From Oscarella lobularis (Eukaryota; Porifera; Homoscleromorpha; Homosclerophorida; Oscarellidae), in NCBI RefSeq assembly GCF_947507565.1, contig NC_089191.1, forward strand, positions 2,274,240-2,338,239: a stretch of 64,000 nt of DNA, written 5' to 3'. Shown here piece by piece: positions 1 to 9,723 of the stretch (its first letter is position 1; each line of letters opens with the position of its first letter). Under the pieces are notes generated by a model. It ran no database searches, was not told the origin of the DNA, and saw only the letters and a list, made by a program, of their open reading frames with translations. The position numbers were made by a program, and so were the translations under genes.

Positions 1-271
1 TTCAGAATAAATTCTGCATTAGTTCAGAATAAATTCAGAATTAATTCTGCATTTATTCAGAATTAATTCTGCATTAATTCAGAATAAATTCTGCATTAAT
101 TCAGAATAACTTCTGCATTTATTCAGAATAAATTCTGCATTAATTCAGAATAAATTCCGCATTTTTTCTGCATTAATTCAGAATTAATTCAGAATAAATT
201 CTGAATTAATTCTGCATTAATTCAGAATTAATTCTGCATTTATTCAGAATTAAATCTGCATTTATTCAGAA
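1..271. repeat. 22-bp AT-rich tandem repeat, block 1
   Basis: About 12 degenerate copies of a 22-bp unit built from TTCAGAATAAATTCTGCATT plus AA. Many copies contain the dyad TTCAGAATTAATTCTGAA or part of it. The array starts before the window and ends where the GGACAATTTGTCC array begins. The same unit returns at 2673-2764, so the array between them looks inserted or expanded inside this family. No coding signal. Confidence 0.9.
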
Positions 272-433
272 TTTGTCCTGGGGACAATTTGTCCCCAGGA
301 CAAATTGTCTTGGGACAAATTGTCCTGGGACAATTTGTCCTGGGACAATTTGTCTTGGGGAGAATTTTTCCTGGGGACATTTTGTCCTTGGACAATTTGT
401 CCTGGGGACACTTTTTCCTAGGACAATTTGTCC
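272..433. repeat. GGACAATTTGTCC near-palindromic array, block 1 of 5
   Basis: Tandem 16-17-bp units made of the near-palindrome GGACAATTTGTCC joined by TGG or TGGG. The two arms are complementary apart from the central base. Some copies vary (TTTTTCC, TTTGTCTT). The family recurs at 4838-5128, 8135-8641, 9666-9723 and 11341-11443, each time at the border of a different repeat or unique block. Confidence 0.92.
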
Positions 434-2672
434 TTCTCCTATGCCTTTTTCTTTCTCCCTTTTGCCTTTTGCCTTCTCCCTTTTGCCTTTTTCCTTCTCC
501 CTTTGCCTTTTGCCTTCTGCCTTTGCCTTTTGCTTTCTCCCTTTGCCTTTTGCCTTCTCCCTTTGCGTTTTGCCTTCTCCCTTTGCGTTTTGCATTCTCC
601 CTTTTCGTTTTGCCTTCTCCCTTTTCCTTTTTCCTTCTCCCTTTGCCTTTTGCCTTCTCCCTTTGCCTTATGCCTTCTCCCTTTGCCATTTGCTTTCTCC
701 CTTTGCCTTTTGCCTTCTCCCTTTGCGTTTTGCCTTCTCCCTTTGCGTTTTGCCTTCTCCCTTCGCCTTTTGCCTTCTCCCTTTGCCTTTTGCCTTCTCC
801 CTTTTGCCTTTTGCCTTTTCCCTTTGCCTTTTGCCTTTTGCCTTTTGCCTTTTGCCTTTTGCCTTTTGCCTTTTGCCTTTTGCCTTTTGCCTTTTGCCTT
901 TTCCCTTTGCCTTTTGCCTTCTCCCTTTCGCCTTTTGCCTTCTCCCTTTTGCCTTTTGCCTTTTCCCTTTTGCCTTTTCCCTTTTCCCTTTGCCTTTTGC
1001 CTTTTCCCTCTGCCTTTTGCCTTCTCCCTTTTGCCTTTTGCCTTCTCCCTTTTGCCTTTTGCCTTCTCCCTTTTGCCTTTTGCCTTCTCCCTTTCCTTTT
1101 GCCTTCTCCCTTTGCCTTTTGCCTTCTCCCTTTTGCCTTTTGCCTTCTCCCTTTTGCCTTTTGCCTTTTGCCTTTTGCCTTTTGCCTTTTGCCTTTTGCC
1201 TTTTGCCTTTTGCCTTTTGCCTTTTGCCTTTTGCCTTTTGCCTTTTGCCTTTTGCCTTTTCCCTTTGCCTTTTGCCTTCTCCCTTTTGCCTTTTGCCTTC
1301 TCCCTTTTGCCTTTTCCTTTTGCCTTCTCCCTTTTGCCTTTTGCCTTTTCCCTTTGCCTTTTGCCTTTTGCCTTTTGCCTTTTGCCTTTTGCCTTTTGCC
1401 TTTTGCCTTTTCCCTTTGCCTTTTGCCTTCTCCCTTTTTCCTTTTGCCTTCTCCCTTTTGCCTTTTGCCTTTTGCCTTCTCTCTTTTGCCTTTTGCCTTT
1501 TCCCTTTGCCTTTTGCCTTTTGCCTTTTGCCTTTTGCCTTTTGCCTTTTCCCTTTGCCTTTTGCCTTCTCCCTTTTGCCTTTTGCCTTCTCCCTTTTGCC
1601 TTTTGCCTTTTGCCTTCTCTCTTTTGCCTTTTGCCTTTTCCCTTTGCCTTTTGCCTTTTGCCTTTTGCCTTTTGCCTTTTGCCTTTTGCCTTTTGCCTTT
1701 TGCCTTTTCCCTTTTGCCTTTTGCCTTCTCCCTTTTGCCTTTTGCCTTTTGCCTTTTGCCTTTTGCCTTTTGCCTTTTGCCTTTTGCCTTTTGCCTTTTG
1801 CCTTTTGCCTTTTGCCTTTTGCCTTTTGCCTTTTGCCTTTTCCCTTTGCCTTTTGCCTTCTCCCTTTTGCCTTTTGCCTTCTCCCTTTTGCCTTTTCCTT
1901 TTGCCTTCTCCCTTTTGCCTTTTGCCTTTTCCCTTTGCCTTTTGCCTTTTGCCTTTTGCCTTTTGCCTTTTGCCTTTTGCCTTTTGCCTTTTCCCTTTGC
2001 CTTTTGCCTTCTCCCTTTTGCCTTTTGCCTTCTCCCTTTTGCCTTTTGCCTTTTGCCTTCTCTCTTTTGCCTTTTGCCTTTTCCCTTTGCCTTTTGCCTT
2101 TTGCCTTTTGCCTTTTGCCTTTTGCCTTTTCCCTTTGCCTTTTGCCTTCTCCCTTTTGCCTTTTGCCTTCTCCCTTTTGCCTTTTGCCTTTTGCCTTCTC
2201 TCTTTTGCCTTTTGCCTTTTCCCTTTGCCTTTTGCCTTTTGCCTTTTGCCTTTTGCCTTTTGCCTTTTGCCTTTTGCCTTTTGCCTTTTCCCTTTGCCTT
2301 TTGCCTTCTCCCTTTTGCCTTTTGCCTTCTCCCTTTTGCCTTTTGCCTTCTCCCTTTTGCCTTTTGCCTTCTCCCTTTTGCCTTTTGCCTTCTCCCTTTG
2401 CCTTTTGCCTTCTCCCTTTGCCTTTTTCCTTCTCCCTTTGCCTTTTGCCTTCTCCCTTTGCCTTTTGCCTTCTCCCTTTGCCTTTTGCCTTCTCCCTTTG
2501 CCTTTTGCCTTCTCCCTTTGCCTTTTGCCTTCTCCCTTTGCCTTTTGCCTTCTCCCTTTGCCTTTTGCCTTCTCCCTTTGCCTTTTGCCTTCTCCCTTTG
2601 CCTTTTGCCTTCTCCCTTTGCCTTTTGCCTTCTCCCTTTGCCTTTTGCCTTCTCCCTTTGCCTTTTGCCTTC
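434..2672. repeat. CCTTTTG heptamer polypyrimidine tract (2.2 kb)
   Basis: Arrays of CCTTTTG mixed with a longer unit containing CCTTCTCCC. The + strand is almost pure pyrimidine apart from single G residues; the - strand is AAAAGG/GAGAAGG purine. Three + frames and two - frames stay open for 750-831 codons because the unit has no stop in those readings. The translations are trivial 7-residue cycles (LLPFAFC on +, AKGKRQK on -). Both ends abut other repeats and there are no splice or promoter signals, so I treat it as a satellite, not a gene. A mirror-like purine tract of this kind can adopt triplex DNA; that is inference. Confidence 0.93.
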
Positions 2673-2764
2673 TTCTGAATAAATGCTGCATTTATTCAGA
2701 ATAAATGCTGCAATTATTCTGACAAAATGCTGCATTTATTGTGAATAATGCTGCATTTATTCTG
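2673..2764. repeat. 22-bp AT-rich tandem repeat, block 2
   Basis: Four to five copies of the 22-bp family of 1-271, here mostly reading TTCTGAATAAATGCTGCATT. Its return after 2.4 kb shows the GGACAATTTGTCC and CCTTTTG arrays are nested inside one older array. Confidence 0.85.
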
Positions 2765-2979
2765 AACAGAAAACACATTCAGTACCTTCAACAGAAAACA
2801 TATTGAGTACCTACAAAACACATTGAGTACCTACAACAGAAAACACATTGAGTACCTACAACAGAAAACACATTGAGTACCTTCAACAGAAAACATATTG
2901 AGTACCTTCAACAGAAAACATATTGAGTACCTACAACAGAAAACACATTGAGTACCTACAACAGAAAAGACATTGAGGA
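2765..2979. repeat. 25-bp tandem repeat
   Basis: About 8 copies of a 25-bp unit with core ACAGAAAACACATTGAGTAC and a variable CTTCA/CTACA tail. One copy (about 2815-2835) lacks ACAGAAA. No dyad is obvious. The last copy decays into GACATTGAGGAAATTTG at the border with the next family. Confidence 0.88.
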
Positions 2980-3269
2980 AATTTGAATTTGAATGCACAT
3001 GTTTTCATTTGAATCCACATTGCCTCAAGTAAGTGCACAGGCTCTCAATTGAATGCACAGGCTTTCATTTGAATGCACAGGCTTTCATTTGAGTGCACAG
3101 GCTTTCATTTGAATGCACAGACTTTCATCTGAATGCACAAGCTTTCATTTGAATGCAGAGGCTTTCATTTGAATGCACAGGCTTTCATATGAATGCACAG
3201 GCTTTCATTTTAATGCACAGGCTTTTATTTGAATTCACATGTTTTCGTTTTCATTCAATTTCATTCATT
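2980..3269. repeat. 20-bp tandem repeat
   Basis: About 12 copies of the 20-bp unit GAATGCACAGGCTTTCATTT, degenerate at both edges. The last 25 bp (3245-3269) are a T-rich transition. The short open frame over this block is a product of the periodicity. Confidence 0.88.
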
Positions 3270-3820
3270 ATGAGAGACCCGTTGGCTAGGCCCTGTAATT
3301 TCGCTGTAATTTATTACAAGAGAGAACCGTTGGCTAACCCCCTGTAATTTCGCTGTAGTTTATTATAAGAGAGACCCGTTGGCTAGCCCCCTGTAAATTC
3401 GCTGTAATTTATTACAGGAGAGACCCGTTGGCTAGCCCCCTGTGATTTCGCTGTAATTTATTACAAGAGAGACCCGTTGGCTAGCCCCCTGTGATTTCGC
3501 TGTAATTTATTACAAGAGAGACCCCTTGGCTAGCCCTCTCTAATTTCGCTGTAATTTATTACAGGAGAGACCCGTTGGCTAGCCCCCTGTGATTTCGCTG
3601 TAATTTATTACAGGAGAGACCCGTTGGCTAGCCCCCTGTAATTTCGCTGTAATTTATTAGAGGAGAGACCCGTTGGCTAGCCCCTGTAATTTCGCTGTAA
3701 TTTATTACAGGAGAGACCCTTTGGCTAACCCCTGTAGTTTCGCTCTAATTTATTACAGGAGATACCCTTTGGCTAACCCCTGTAATTTCGCTGTAATTTA
3801 TTACAGGAGAGACCCGTTGG
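3270..3820. repeat. 49-bp tandem repeat, block 1
   Basis: About 11 copies of a 49-bp unit. Each has GAGACCCGTTGGCTAGCC, the palindrome GGCTAGCC, and a dyad CTGTAATTTATTACAG (7-bp arms, TT spacer). Copies differ by a few substitutions and 1-bp indels. The unit returns at 4709-4837 and 8061-8134, both times directly before a GGACAATTTGTCC array. Confidence 0.92.
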
Positions 3821-4708
3821 GCCCTCAACTTTATCTTCAATGCCTTAGAATCGAAGTTTAGGCCCTCAACTTTATCTTCAGGGCCTTAGAAACAGAGTTT
3901 AGGCCTTCAACTTTATCTTTAGCTCCTTAGAATCAAAGTTTAAGCCCTTAACTTTATCTTTAGGTCCTTTGAATCAAAGTTTAGGCCCTCATCTTTATCT
4001 TCAGAACCTTAAAATCGAAGTTTATGCCCTCAACTTTATCTTCAGGGCCTTACAATCAAAGTTTAGGCCCTCATCTTTATCTTCAGGGCCTTAGAATCGA
4101 AGTTTATGCCCTCAACTTTGTCTTCAGGGCCTTAGAATCAATTTTTAGGCCCTCAACTTATCTTCAGGTCCTTGGAATCAAAGTTTAGGCCCTCAACTTT
4201 ATCTTCACAACCTTAGAATCAAAGTTTAGGCCCTCAACTTTATCTTCAGGGCCTTAGAATCAGAGTTTAGGCCCTCAACTTTATCTTCAGGTCCTTAGAA
4301 TCAAAGTTTAGGCCCTCAACTTTATCTTCAGGTCCCTAGAATCAAAATTTAGGCCCTCAACTTTATCTTCAAATCCTTAGAATCAAAGTTTAGGCCCTCA
4401 ACTTTATCTTCAGGTCCTTAGAATCAAAGTTTAGTCTCTCAACTTTATCTTCAGGTCCTTAGAATCAAAGTTTAGGCCCTCAACTTTATCTTCAGGCTCT
4501 TAGAATCAGAGTTTTGGCCATGAACTTTATCTTCAGGCTCTTAGATTCAAAGTTTAGGCCCTCAACTTTATCTTCAGGTCCTTAGAATCAGAGTTTTGGC
4601 CCTGACCTTTATCTTCAGGCCCTTAGAATCAATGTTTGGGCCTTCAACTTTATCTTCAGGGTCTTAGAATTAGAGTTTAGGCCCTCAACTTTATCTTCAG
4701 GGCCTTAG
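3821..4708. repeat. 41-bp tandem repeat
   Basis: About 21-22 copies of a 41-bp unit with core GCCCTCAACTTTATCTTCAG followed by GGCCTTAGAATC and an AAAGTTTAG tail. Where the copy reads GGCCCT...AGGGCC, 6-bp inverted arms frame a 13-bp loop. The array is flanked on both sides by the 49-bp family, so it lies inside that array. Confidence 0.92.
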
Positions 4709-4837
4709 CTAGCCCGTGTAAGTTCGCTGTAATTTATTACAGGAGAGACCCGATGGCTAACCCCCTGTAATTTCGCTGTAATTTATTACAGGAGATACCC
4801 GTTGGCTAACCCCGTGTAATTTCGATGTAATTTTTGG
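4709..4837. repeat. 49-bp tandem repeat, block 2
   Basis: About 2.5 copies of the unit seen at 3270-3820, resuming after the 41-bp array. It starts the composite block 4709-5394 that is duplicated at 8061-8904. Confidence 0.88.
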
Positions 4838-5128
4838 GAGAAATTGTCCCCAGGACAAATTGTCCCAGGACAAATTCTCCTGGGGCAATTTGTCCTGGGA
4901 CAATTTGTCCTGGGGACAATTTGTCCTAAAGACAATTTGTCCTGGGACAATTTGTTCTGGGGACAATTTATCCAGGGACAATTTGTCCTGGGGACAATTT
5001 ATCCTGGGACAATTTGTCCTGGGGACAATTTGTCCTTGGTCAATTTGTCCTGGGGACAATTGGTCCTGGCACAATTTGTCCTGGGACAATTTGTCCTGGG
5101 ACAATTTGTCCTGGGGACAAATTGTCCC
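4838..5128. repeat. GGACAATTTGTCC array, block 2
   Basis: About 17 units of the near-palindromic 16-17-mer. Open frames over it (on both strands) are repeat-derived. It immediately precedes the unique promoter-like segment, as does its counterpart at 8135-8641. Confidence 0.92.
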
Positions 5129-5313
5129 TCTTCGAATATTCCCGAAACCGCTCTGTACGTGTTGCCTTGCCATTCTATAGGCGTAGCAATATGAAACCCC
5201 GATTGTTAAGAGTTTATTTATGACGTCACCATGTTAAACCGGTGTGGTCACGTGCTTATGTTAGCGCGAGCGTCTCGTTTCGAAGAAACACGGTTTCTGG
5301 CTCGTTTTCGACG
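5129..5313 (+). promoter_or_regulatory. Promoter-like unique segment, copy 1
   Basis: Non-repetitive, CpG-rich segment shared with 8642-8832. A perfect CRE/ATF site TGACGTCA lies at 5221-5228 and a perfect E-box CACGTG at 5249-5254. Both are kept in copy 2 at the same relative spacing although the surroundings have diverged, which fits functional constraint or a recent duplication. No clear TATA box; AGTTTATTTATGACGTCA is the only AT-rich stretch. The promoter role is inferred from the motifs and from the ATG plus splice donor that follows. Confidence 0.4.
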
Positions 5314-5340
5314 ATGCGAAGGTCCGAGCGACGTCAAAAG
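5314..5340 (+). other. Candidate first coding exon with splice donor, copy 1
   Basis: An ATG at 5314 opens nine codons (MRRSERRQK) that run straight into AAG|GTAAGTAG, a consensus 5' splice site at 5340/5341. Copy 2 (8833-8859) keeps the ATG, the frame and a donor (AAAT|GTAAGTAG at 8859/8860). After about 50 further shared bases the two copies diverge: copy 1 runs into the ACCGCC array at about 5395, copy 2 into unique DNA. No matching acceptor exon could be named for copy 1, so this copy may be an orphaned 5' end. Confidence 0.35.
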
Positions 5341-5394
5341 GTAAGTAGTAGATAGTTTCGAAGCAGTTTAGAGCGTTCGTCGCCCGCTGAGTAC

Positions 5395-6652
5395 GTACAC
5401 CGCGGGCCAGAATATCTACACCGCTTTCCGTAATATATATACACCGCCTGGCGGAATATATACACCGCCTGCTGGCGGAGTACTTACACCGCCTGCCAGA
5501 TTATCTACACCGCCTGCCGGAATACACCGCCTGCCGGAATATATACACCGCCTCTGGCGGAGTACGTACACCGCCTGCGAGAATATATAAAACCGCCTGC
5601 CGGCGGAGTACGTACACCGCCTGCCAGAATATAAACACCGCCTGCCGGCGGAGTACGTACACTGCCTGCCAGAATATATACACCGCCTGCCAAAATATCT
5701 ACACCGCCTGGTGGAATATATTCACCGCCTTCTGGTGGAGTACGTTCACCGCCTGCCGGAATATCTACACCGCCTGCCGGAATACATACACCGCCTGCTG
5801 GCGGAGTACGTACACTGCCTGCCAGAATATATACACCGCCTGCCAAAATATCTACACCGCCTGCCGGAATATATACACCGCCTTCTGGTGGAGTACGTTC
5901 ACCGCCTGCCGGAATATCTACACCGCCTGCCGGAATATATACACCGCCTTCTGGCGGAGTAATTACAACGCCTGCCAGAATATCTACACCGCCTTCTGGC
6001 TAAGTACGTACACCGCTTTCCGGAATATATACACCGCCTGCCGGAATATATACACCGCCTGCTGGCGGAGTACGTACACCGCCTGCCAGAATATATACAC
6101 CGCCTGCCGGAATACACCGCCTGCCGGAAGATATACACCGCCTGCTGGCGGAGTACGTACATTGCCTGTCGGAATATATACACCGACTGCCGGCGGAGTA
6201 CGCAAACCGCCTGCCGGAATATCTACGCAGCCTGCCGGCGGAGTACGTACACCGCTTTCCGACAGAGTACGTACACCGCCTGCCAGAATATATACACCGC
6301 CTGCCAGATTATATACACCGCCTACCGGCGGAGTACGTACACCGCCTGCTGGCGGAGTACGTACACCGCTTGCCGGAATATTTACACCGCCTGCCGGAAT
6401 ATATACACCGCCTGCTGGCGGAGTACGTACACCGCCTTCTGGCTGAGTAATTACACCGCCTGCCTGAATATATACACCGCCTGCCTGAATATATACACCG
6501 CCTGCCGGAATATATACACCGCCTGCCGGCGGAAAACGTACCCCGCCTGCCAGAATATATACACAGCCTGCCGGCGGAGTACGTACACCGCCTGTCAAAA
6601 TTTCTACACCGCTTCCCGGCGGAGTACGTACACCGCCTGCCGGAATATATAC
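5395..6652. repeat. 21/24-bp ACCGCCTGCCGG array, segment 1
   Basis: Mixture of two related monomers: a 21-bp form (GAATATATACACCGCCTGCC...) and a 24-bp form carrying GCGGAGTACGTACACC. Where a 21-mer meets a 24-mer, CCGCC-TGCC-GGCGG forms a small hairpin. The open frames on both strands (YIPAGGVRTPP and EYIHRLP type) are cyclic translations of the repeat. The array is cut twice by solo LTRs and ends at 8060. Confidence 0.92.
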
Positions 6653-6853
6653 TGTCGCGAATCTGGTCTCGATGCGGGTCGGATGAGCGCTCAGTCGTTT
6701 TATTCTTAGTCGGTCGCACACACTCACTCGACGCTACACTACACCGGACAACACTAACTGAACTAACTAATCACACGCGTACAGACTATTATAACCTACA
6801 AGGGAGGGGCCATTATCGTCACGGGCTGCAGTCCCGGACGACAATTTCCCACA
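6653..6853 (-). mobile_element. Solo LTR, copy 1 (201 bp)
   Basis: A 201-bp non-repetitive block begins TGTCGCGAAT and ends TTTCCCACA on +, so in the - orientation it runs TGTGGG...CGACA, the usual TG...CA ends of an LTR. It is flanked by ATAC at 6649-6652 and 6854-6857, a 4-bp target duplication of the kind left by Ty3/gypsy elements. In the - orientation a TATAAT-like box (about 6788-6794) precedes an AATAAA signal (6699-6704), the normal LTR order. No internal retroelement sequence or second flanking LTR belonging to the same insertion is present. Family assignment is inference from the 4-bp duplication. Confidence 0.65.
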
Positions 6854-7523
6854 ATACGCCGTCTGCCGGCGGAGTACGTACACCGCCTGCCGGAATATAT
6901 ACAACGCCTGCCGGAATATTTACACCGCCTGCCGGAATATATACACCGCCTGCCGGCGGAGTACGTACCCCGCCTGCCAGAATATATACACCGCCTGCCG
7001 GCCGAGTACGTACACCTCCTGCCAGAATATCTACACCGCCTCCTGGCGGAGTACGTACACCGCTTTCTGGAATATATACACCGCCTGCCGGAATATATAC
7101 ACCGCCTGCTGGCGAAGTACGTACACCGCCTGCGAGAATATATACACCGCCTGCCGGCGGAGTACGTACACCGCCTGCCAAAATATCTACACCGCCTGCT
7201 GTCGGAGTACGTACACCGCTCGCCGGAATTTATACACCGCCTGCCGGAATATATACACCGCCCGCTGGCTGAGTACGTACACCGCTTGCCGGAAAATATA
7301 CACCGCCTTCTGGCTGAGTACTTACATCGCCTGTCAGAATATATACACCGCCCTCCTGAATATATACACCGCCTGCCGGAATATGTACACCGCCTGCCGG
7401 CGGAGTACGTACCCCGCCTGCCAGAATATATACACAGCCTGCCGGCGGAGTACGTACACCGCCTGTCAGAATATCTACACCGCCTGCCGGCGGAGTACGT
7501 ACACCGCCTGCCGGAATATATAC
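6854..7523. repeat. 21/24-bp ACCGCCTGCCGG array, segment 2
   Basis: Same family as 5395-6652. Together with one LTR it forms an 871-bp unit that has been tandemly duplicated (6653 to 7524). Confidence 0.9.
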
Positions 7524-7724
7524 TGTCGCGAATCTAGTCTCGATGCGGGTCGGATGAGCGCTCAGTCGTTTTATTCTTAGTCGGTCGCACACACTCACTC
7601 GACGCTACACTACACCGGACAACACTAACCCAACTAACTAATCACACGCGTACAGACTATTATAACCTACTAGGGAGGGGCCATTATCGTCACGGGCTGC
7701 AGTCCCGGACGACAATTTCCCACA
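7524..7724 (-). mobile_element. Solo LTR, copy 2 (201 bp)
   Basis: Same length and ends as the LTR at 6653-6853, with only about four differences (for example ATCTAGTCTC against ATCTGGTCTC, and CTACTAGGG against CTACAAGGG). It has the same ATAC flanks (7520-7523 and 7725-7728). Identical flanks at both copies are best explained by duplication of an 871-bp piece of the array after a single insertion. They cannot be the two LTRs of one element, because the DNA between them is the host satellite. Confidence 0.65.
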
Positions 7725-8060
7725 ATACACCGTCTGCCGGCGGAGTACGTACACCGCCTGCCGGAATATATACAACGCCTGCCGGAATATATACACCGCC
7801 TGCCGGAATATATACACCGTCTGCTGGCGAAGTACTTACACCGCCTGCCAGAATATCTACACCGCCTGCTGGCGGAGTACGTACACCGCTTGCCGGAAAA
7901 TTTTCACCGCCTGCTGGCTGAGTGCTTACACCGCCTGCCAGAATGTATACACCGCCAGCCGGAATATTTACACCGCCTGCCGGAATATGTACACCGCCTG
8001 CCGGAATATATACACCGCTTGCTGGCGGATTACGTACACCGCCTGCCAGAATATATACAC
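7725..8060. repeat. 21/24-bp ACCGCCTGCCGG array, segment 3
   Basis: Final part of the array, ending abruptly at AATATATACACC|CCCTGTAAT, where the 49-bp family resumes. Confidence 0.9.
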
Positions 8061-8134
8061 CCCCTGTAATATCCCTGTAATTTATTACAGGAGAGACACG
8101 TTGGGTAACCCCCTGTAATTTCCCTGTAATTTTT
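8061..8134. repeat. 49-bp tandem repeat, block 3
   Basis: About 1.5 diverged copies of the 49-bp unit. CTGTAATTTATTACAG is intact in the first. It is followed by GGACAATTTGTCC units exactly as at 4709-5128, marking the start of the second composite block. Confidence 0.85.
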
Positions 8135-8641
8135 TTGAGAATTTGTTCTGTTCTGGGGACAATTTGTCCTGGGGACAATTTGTCCTGGGGACAATTGGTC
8201 CTGTGATAATTTGTTCTATGACAATTTGTTTTGGGGACAATTTGTCCTGGGGAAATTTTGTCCTAGGACAATTTGTCCTGGGACAATTTCTCCTTGGGAC
8301 AATTTGTGCTGGGGACAATTTGTCCTGGGACAATTTGTCCTGGGGACAATTTGTCCTTGGGACAATTTGTCCTGGGACAATTTGTCCTGGGGACAATTTT
8401 GTCCTGGGACAATTTGTCCTGGGACAATTTTTCCTTGGGACAATTTTTCTTGGGACAAATTTTCCTGGCACAATTTGTCCTGGGACAATTTGTCCTGGCA
8501 CAATTTGTCCTGGGACAATTTGTCCTGGGACAATTTTTCCTGGGTCAATTTGTCCTGGGACAATTTGTCCTGGGACAATTTGTCCTGGGGACAATTTTTC
8601 CTGGGACAATTTGTCCGTGGACAGTTTGTCCTGGGGACAAA
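8135..8641. repeat. GGACAATTTGTCC array, block 3
   Basis: About 30 units, the longest block of this family in the window. Overlapping ORFs of up to 199 codons on + and 174 on - are stop-free readings of the repeat (cycles such as GQFVLGQFVLGTICPG). Confidence 0.92.
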
Positions 8642-8832
8642 TTACACTCGTCCAATCTTCGCGAAACCGCTCTGTACGTGTTTCCGTGCCATTCTATAGG
8701 CGTAGCAGTTTGAAACCCCGATTTGTAATAGTTTATTTATGACGTCACATTGTTAAACCCGTGAGGTCACGTGGTTATGTTAGCGCGCGCGTCCCCTTTC
8801 GAAGAAACACTGTTTCTGGCTCGTTTTCTACG
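8642..8832 (+). promoter_or_regulatory. Promoter-like unique segment, copy 2
   Basis: Paralogue of 5129-5313, offset about 3,519 bp. The CRE TGACGTCA is at 8740-8747 and the E-box CACGTG at 8768-8773. It is preceded by the same 49-bp plus GGACAATTTGTCC arrangement. Unlike copy 1, this copy is still followed by about 760 bp of unique CpG-rich DNA, so it is more likely to retain the original downstream context. Confidence 0.4.
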
Positions 8833-8859
8833 ATGCGAAGGTCCGAGCGACGTCAAAAT
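8833..8859 (+). other. Candidate first coding exon with splice donor, copy 2
   Basis: The ATG at 8833 and nine codons match copy 1 (5314-5340) apart from the last base, where AAG|GTAAGTAG has become AAAT|GTAAGTAG. The donor dinucleotide is at 8860-8861. A possible acceptor CTCCTTGCAG ends at 9397 in the following unique segment; whether the two are joined cannot be decided from sequence. Confidence 0.35.
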
Positions 8860-8904
8860 GTAAGTAGTAGATAGTTACGAAGCAGTTTTAGAGCGTTCGT
8901 CGCC

Positions 8905-9665
8905 CGCGGAGCGCGCGTACGAACGCGTCGCGTCGCCAAGTTGTGGCGCGAGCTTCGAATAGTGAATTTTTCGTTTCGAATGGCTTCAAAACGAAGGATT
9001 CGAGACGGTTTAGAACGTTTTGCGACGCGAAGCGTCGCTTTCGGCGTCGTTTTTGCCGAATTAATGTGTCCGTAAAAGGGGGCGTGTTCCCTTTCTTTCG
9101 CACGTGCTCTACGGCAAACGGCGACTCGAATGCCGTCGAGTGGCGGCAATTTGTAAACTGCACCATATGCCCTCTCGATCGAAGTGCCGCTTATCGTCGT
9201 ACGACGCGCCGTCGCGGAGTGGCGGCACGGTTAAGGTGGTGTCGTTTACGGTGTACGCGCGTAGGCGTATTGTTTGTTTTGCTTAATTTTATGTCAAAAA
9301 TTGGCGAAAATTGGTAAACGTTGTACCAGGTTTTATTTGTGAGACCACGACGAATCGAATGGCACCGGTGCGGTGCTCGTGCGACGTCTCCTTGCAGAGT
9401 TGTGCGCTTTTTCACGAAACGAGTCGCGAATTGGAAAATCGATTTTTGTCCTTCGATTTTCTGCGCCGTGCAGTCGCTTCTGCTGCCGTTTTTTTGGTTT
9501 TTTGAGGAGGATTTGGGATGGCTGAAAGGCACGAAAAGGTTTTTTTCGCGTGCGATCGAAATTTGGTCAAAATTTCCCTAAATCCAACTTTTGCGTTTCG
9601 GACTCGTTTCGAACGTCTCGTAGAAGTCTTTCCCTTCATCGTAGAGCACTGTGGTTTGGAATTTG
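8905..9665. other. Unique CpG-rich segment, no confident gene
   Basis: Non-repetitive DNA rich in CG dinucleotides with several ORFs of 60-124 codons on both strands, none of them recognisable. Features worth noting: an acceptor-like CTCCTTGCAG ending at 9397, and a following + frame running to about 9581 without a stop. It starts where the duplicated promoter segment of copy 1 breaks into the ACCGCC array, and ends at a small GGACAATTTGTCC block. It could be the first intron or second exon of the gene starting at 8833. Confidence 0.4.
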
Positions 9666-9723
9666 GCGACAATTTGTCCTGGTGACAATTTGTCCTGGGA
9701 CAATTTGTCCTGGGAGAATTTTT
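9666..9723. repeat. GGACAATTTGTCC array, block 4
   Basis: Three to four units at the junction between unique DNA and the TTCGAACGTTCGAA array. It opens the composite block that is repeated at 11341. Confidence 0.88.

Noticed and set aside
1..271. Telomeric repeat at the window start
   Set aside because: The 22-bp AT-rich unit does not resemble known short G-rich telomere motifs and it recurs internally at 2673.
240..2735. Very long ORFs on both strands over the CCTTTTG tract
   Set aside because: The frames are open only because a 7-bp unit lacks stops; products are trivial 7-residue cycles and several frames are open at once.
6653..7724. One complete LTR retrotransposon (LTR, internal region, LTR)
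   Set aside because: The DNA between the two LTRs is host ACCGCC satellite, and each LTR has its own ATAC flanks.
4757..8742. ORFs of 60-247 codons over GGACAATTTGTCC and ACCGCC arrays
   Set aside because: Cyclic translations of the tandem repeats on both strands with no domain, and they start and stop at repeat borders.
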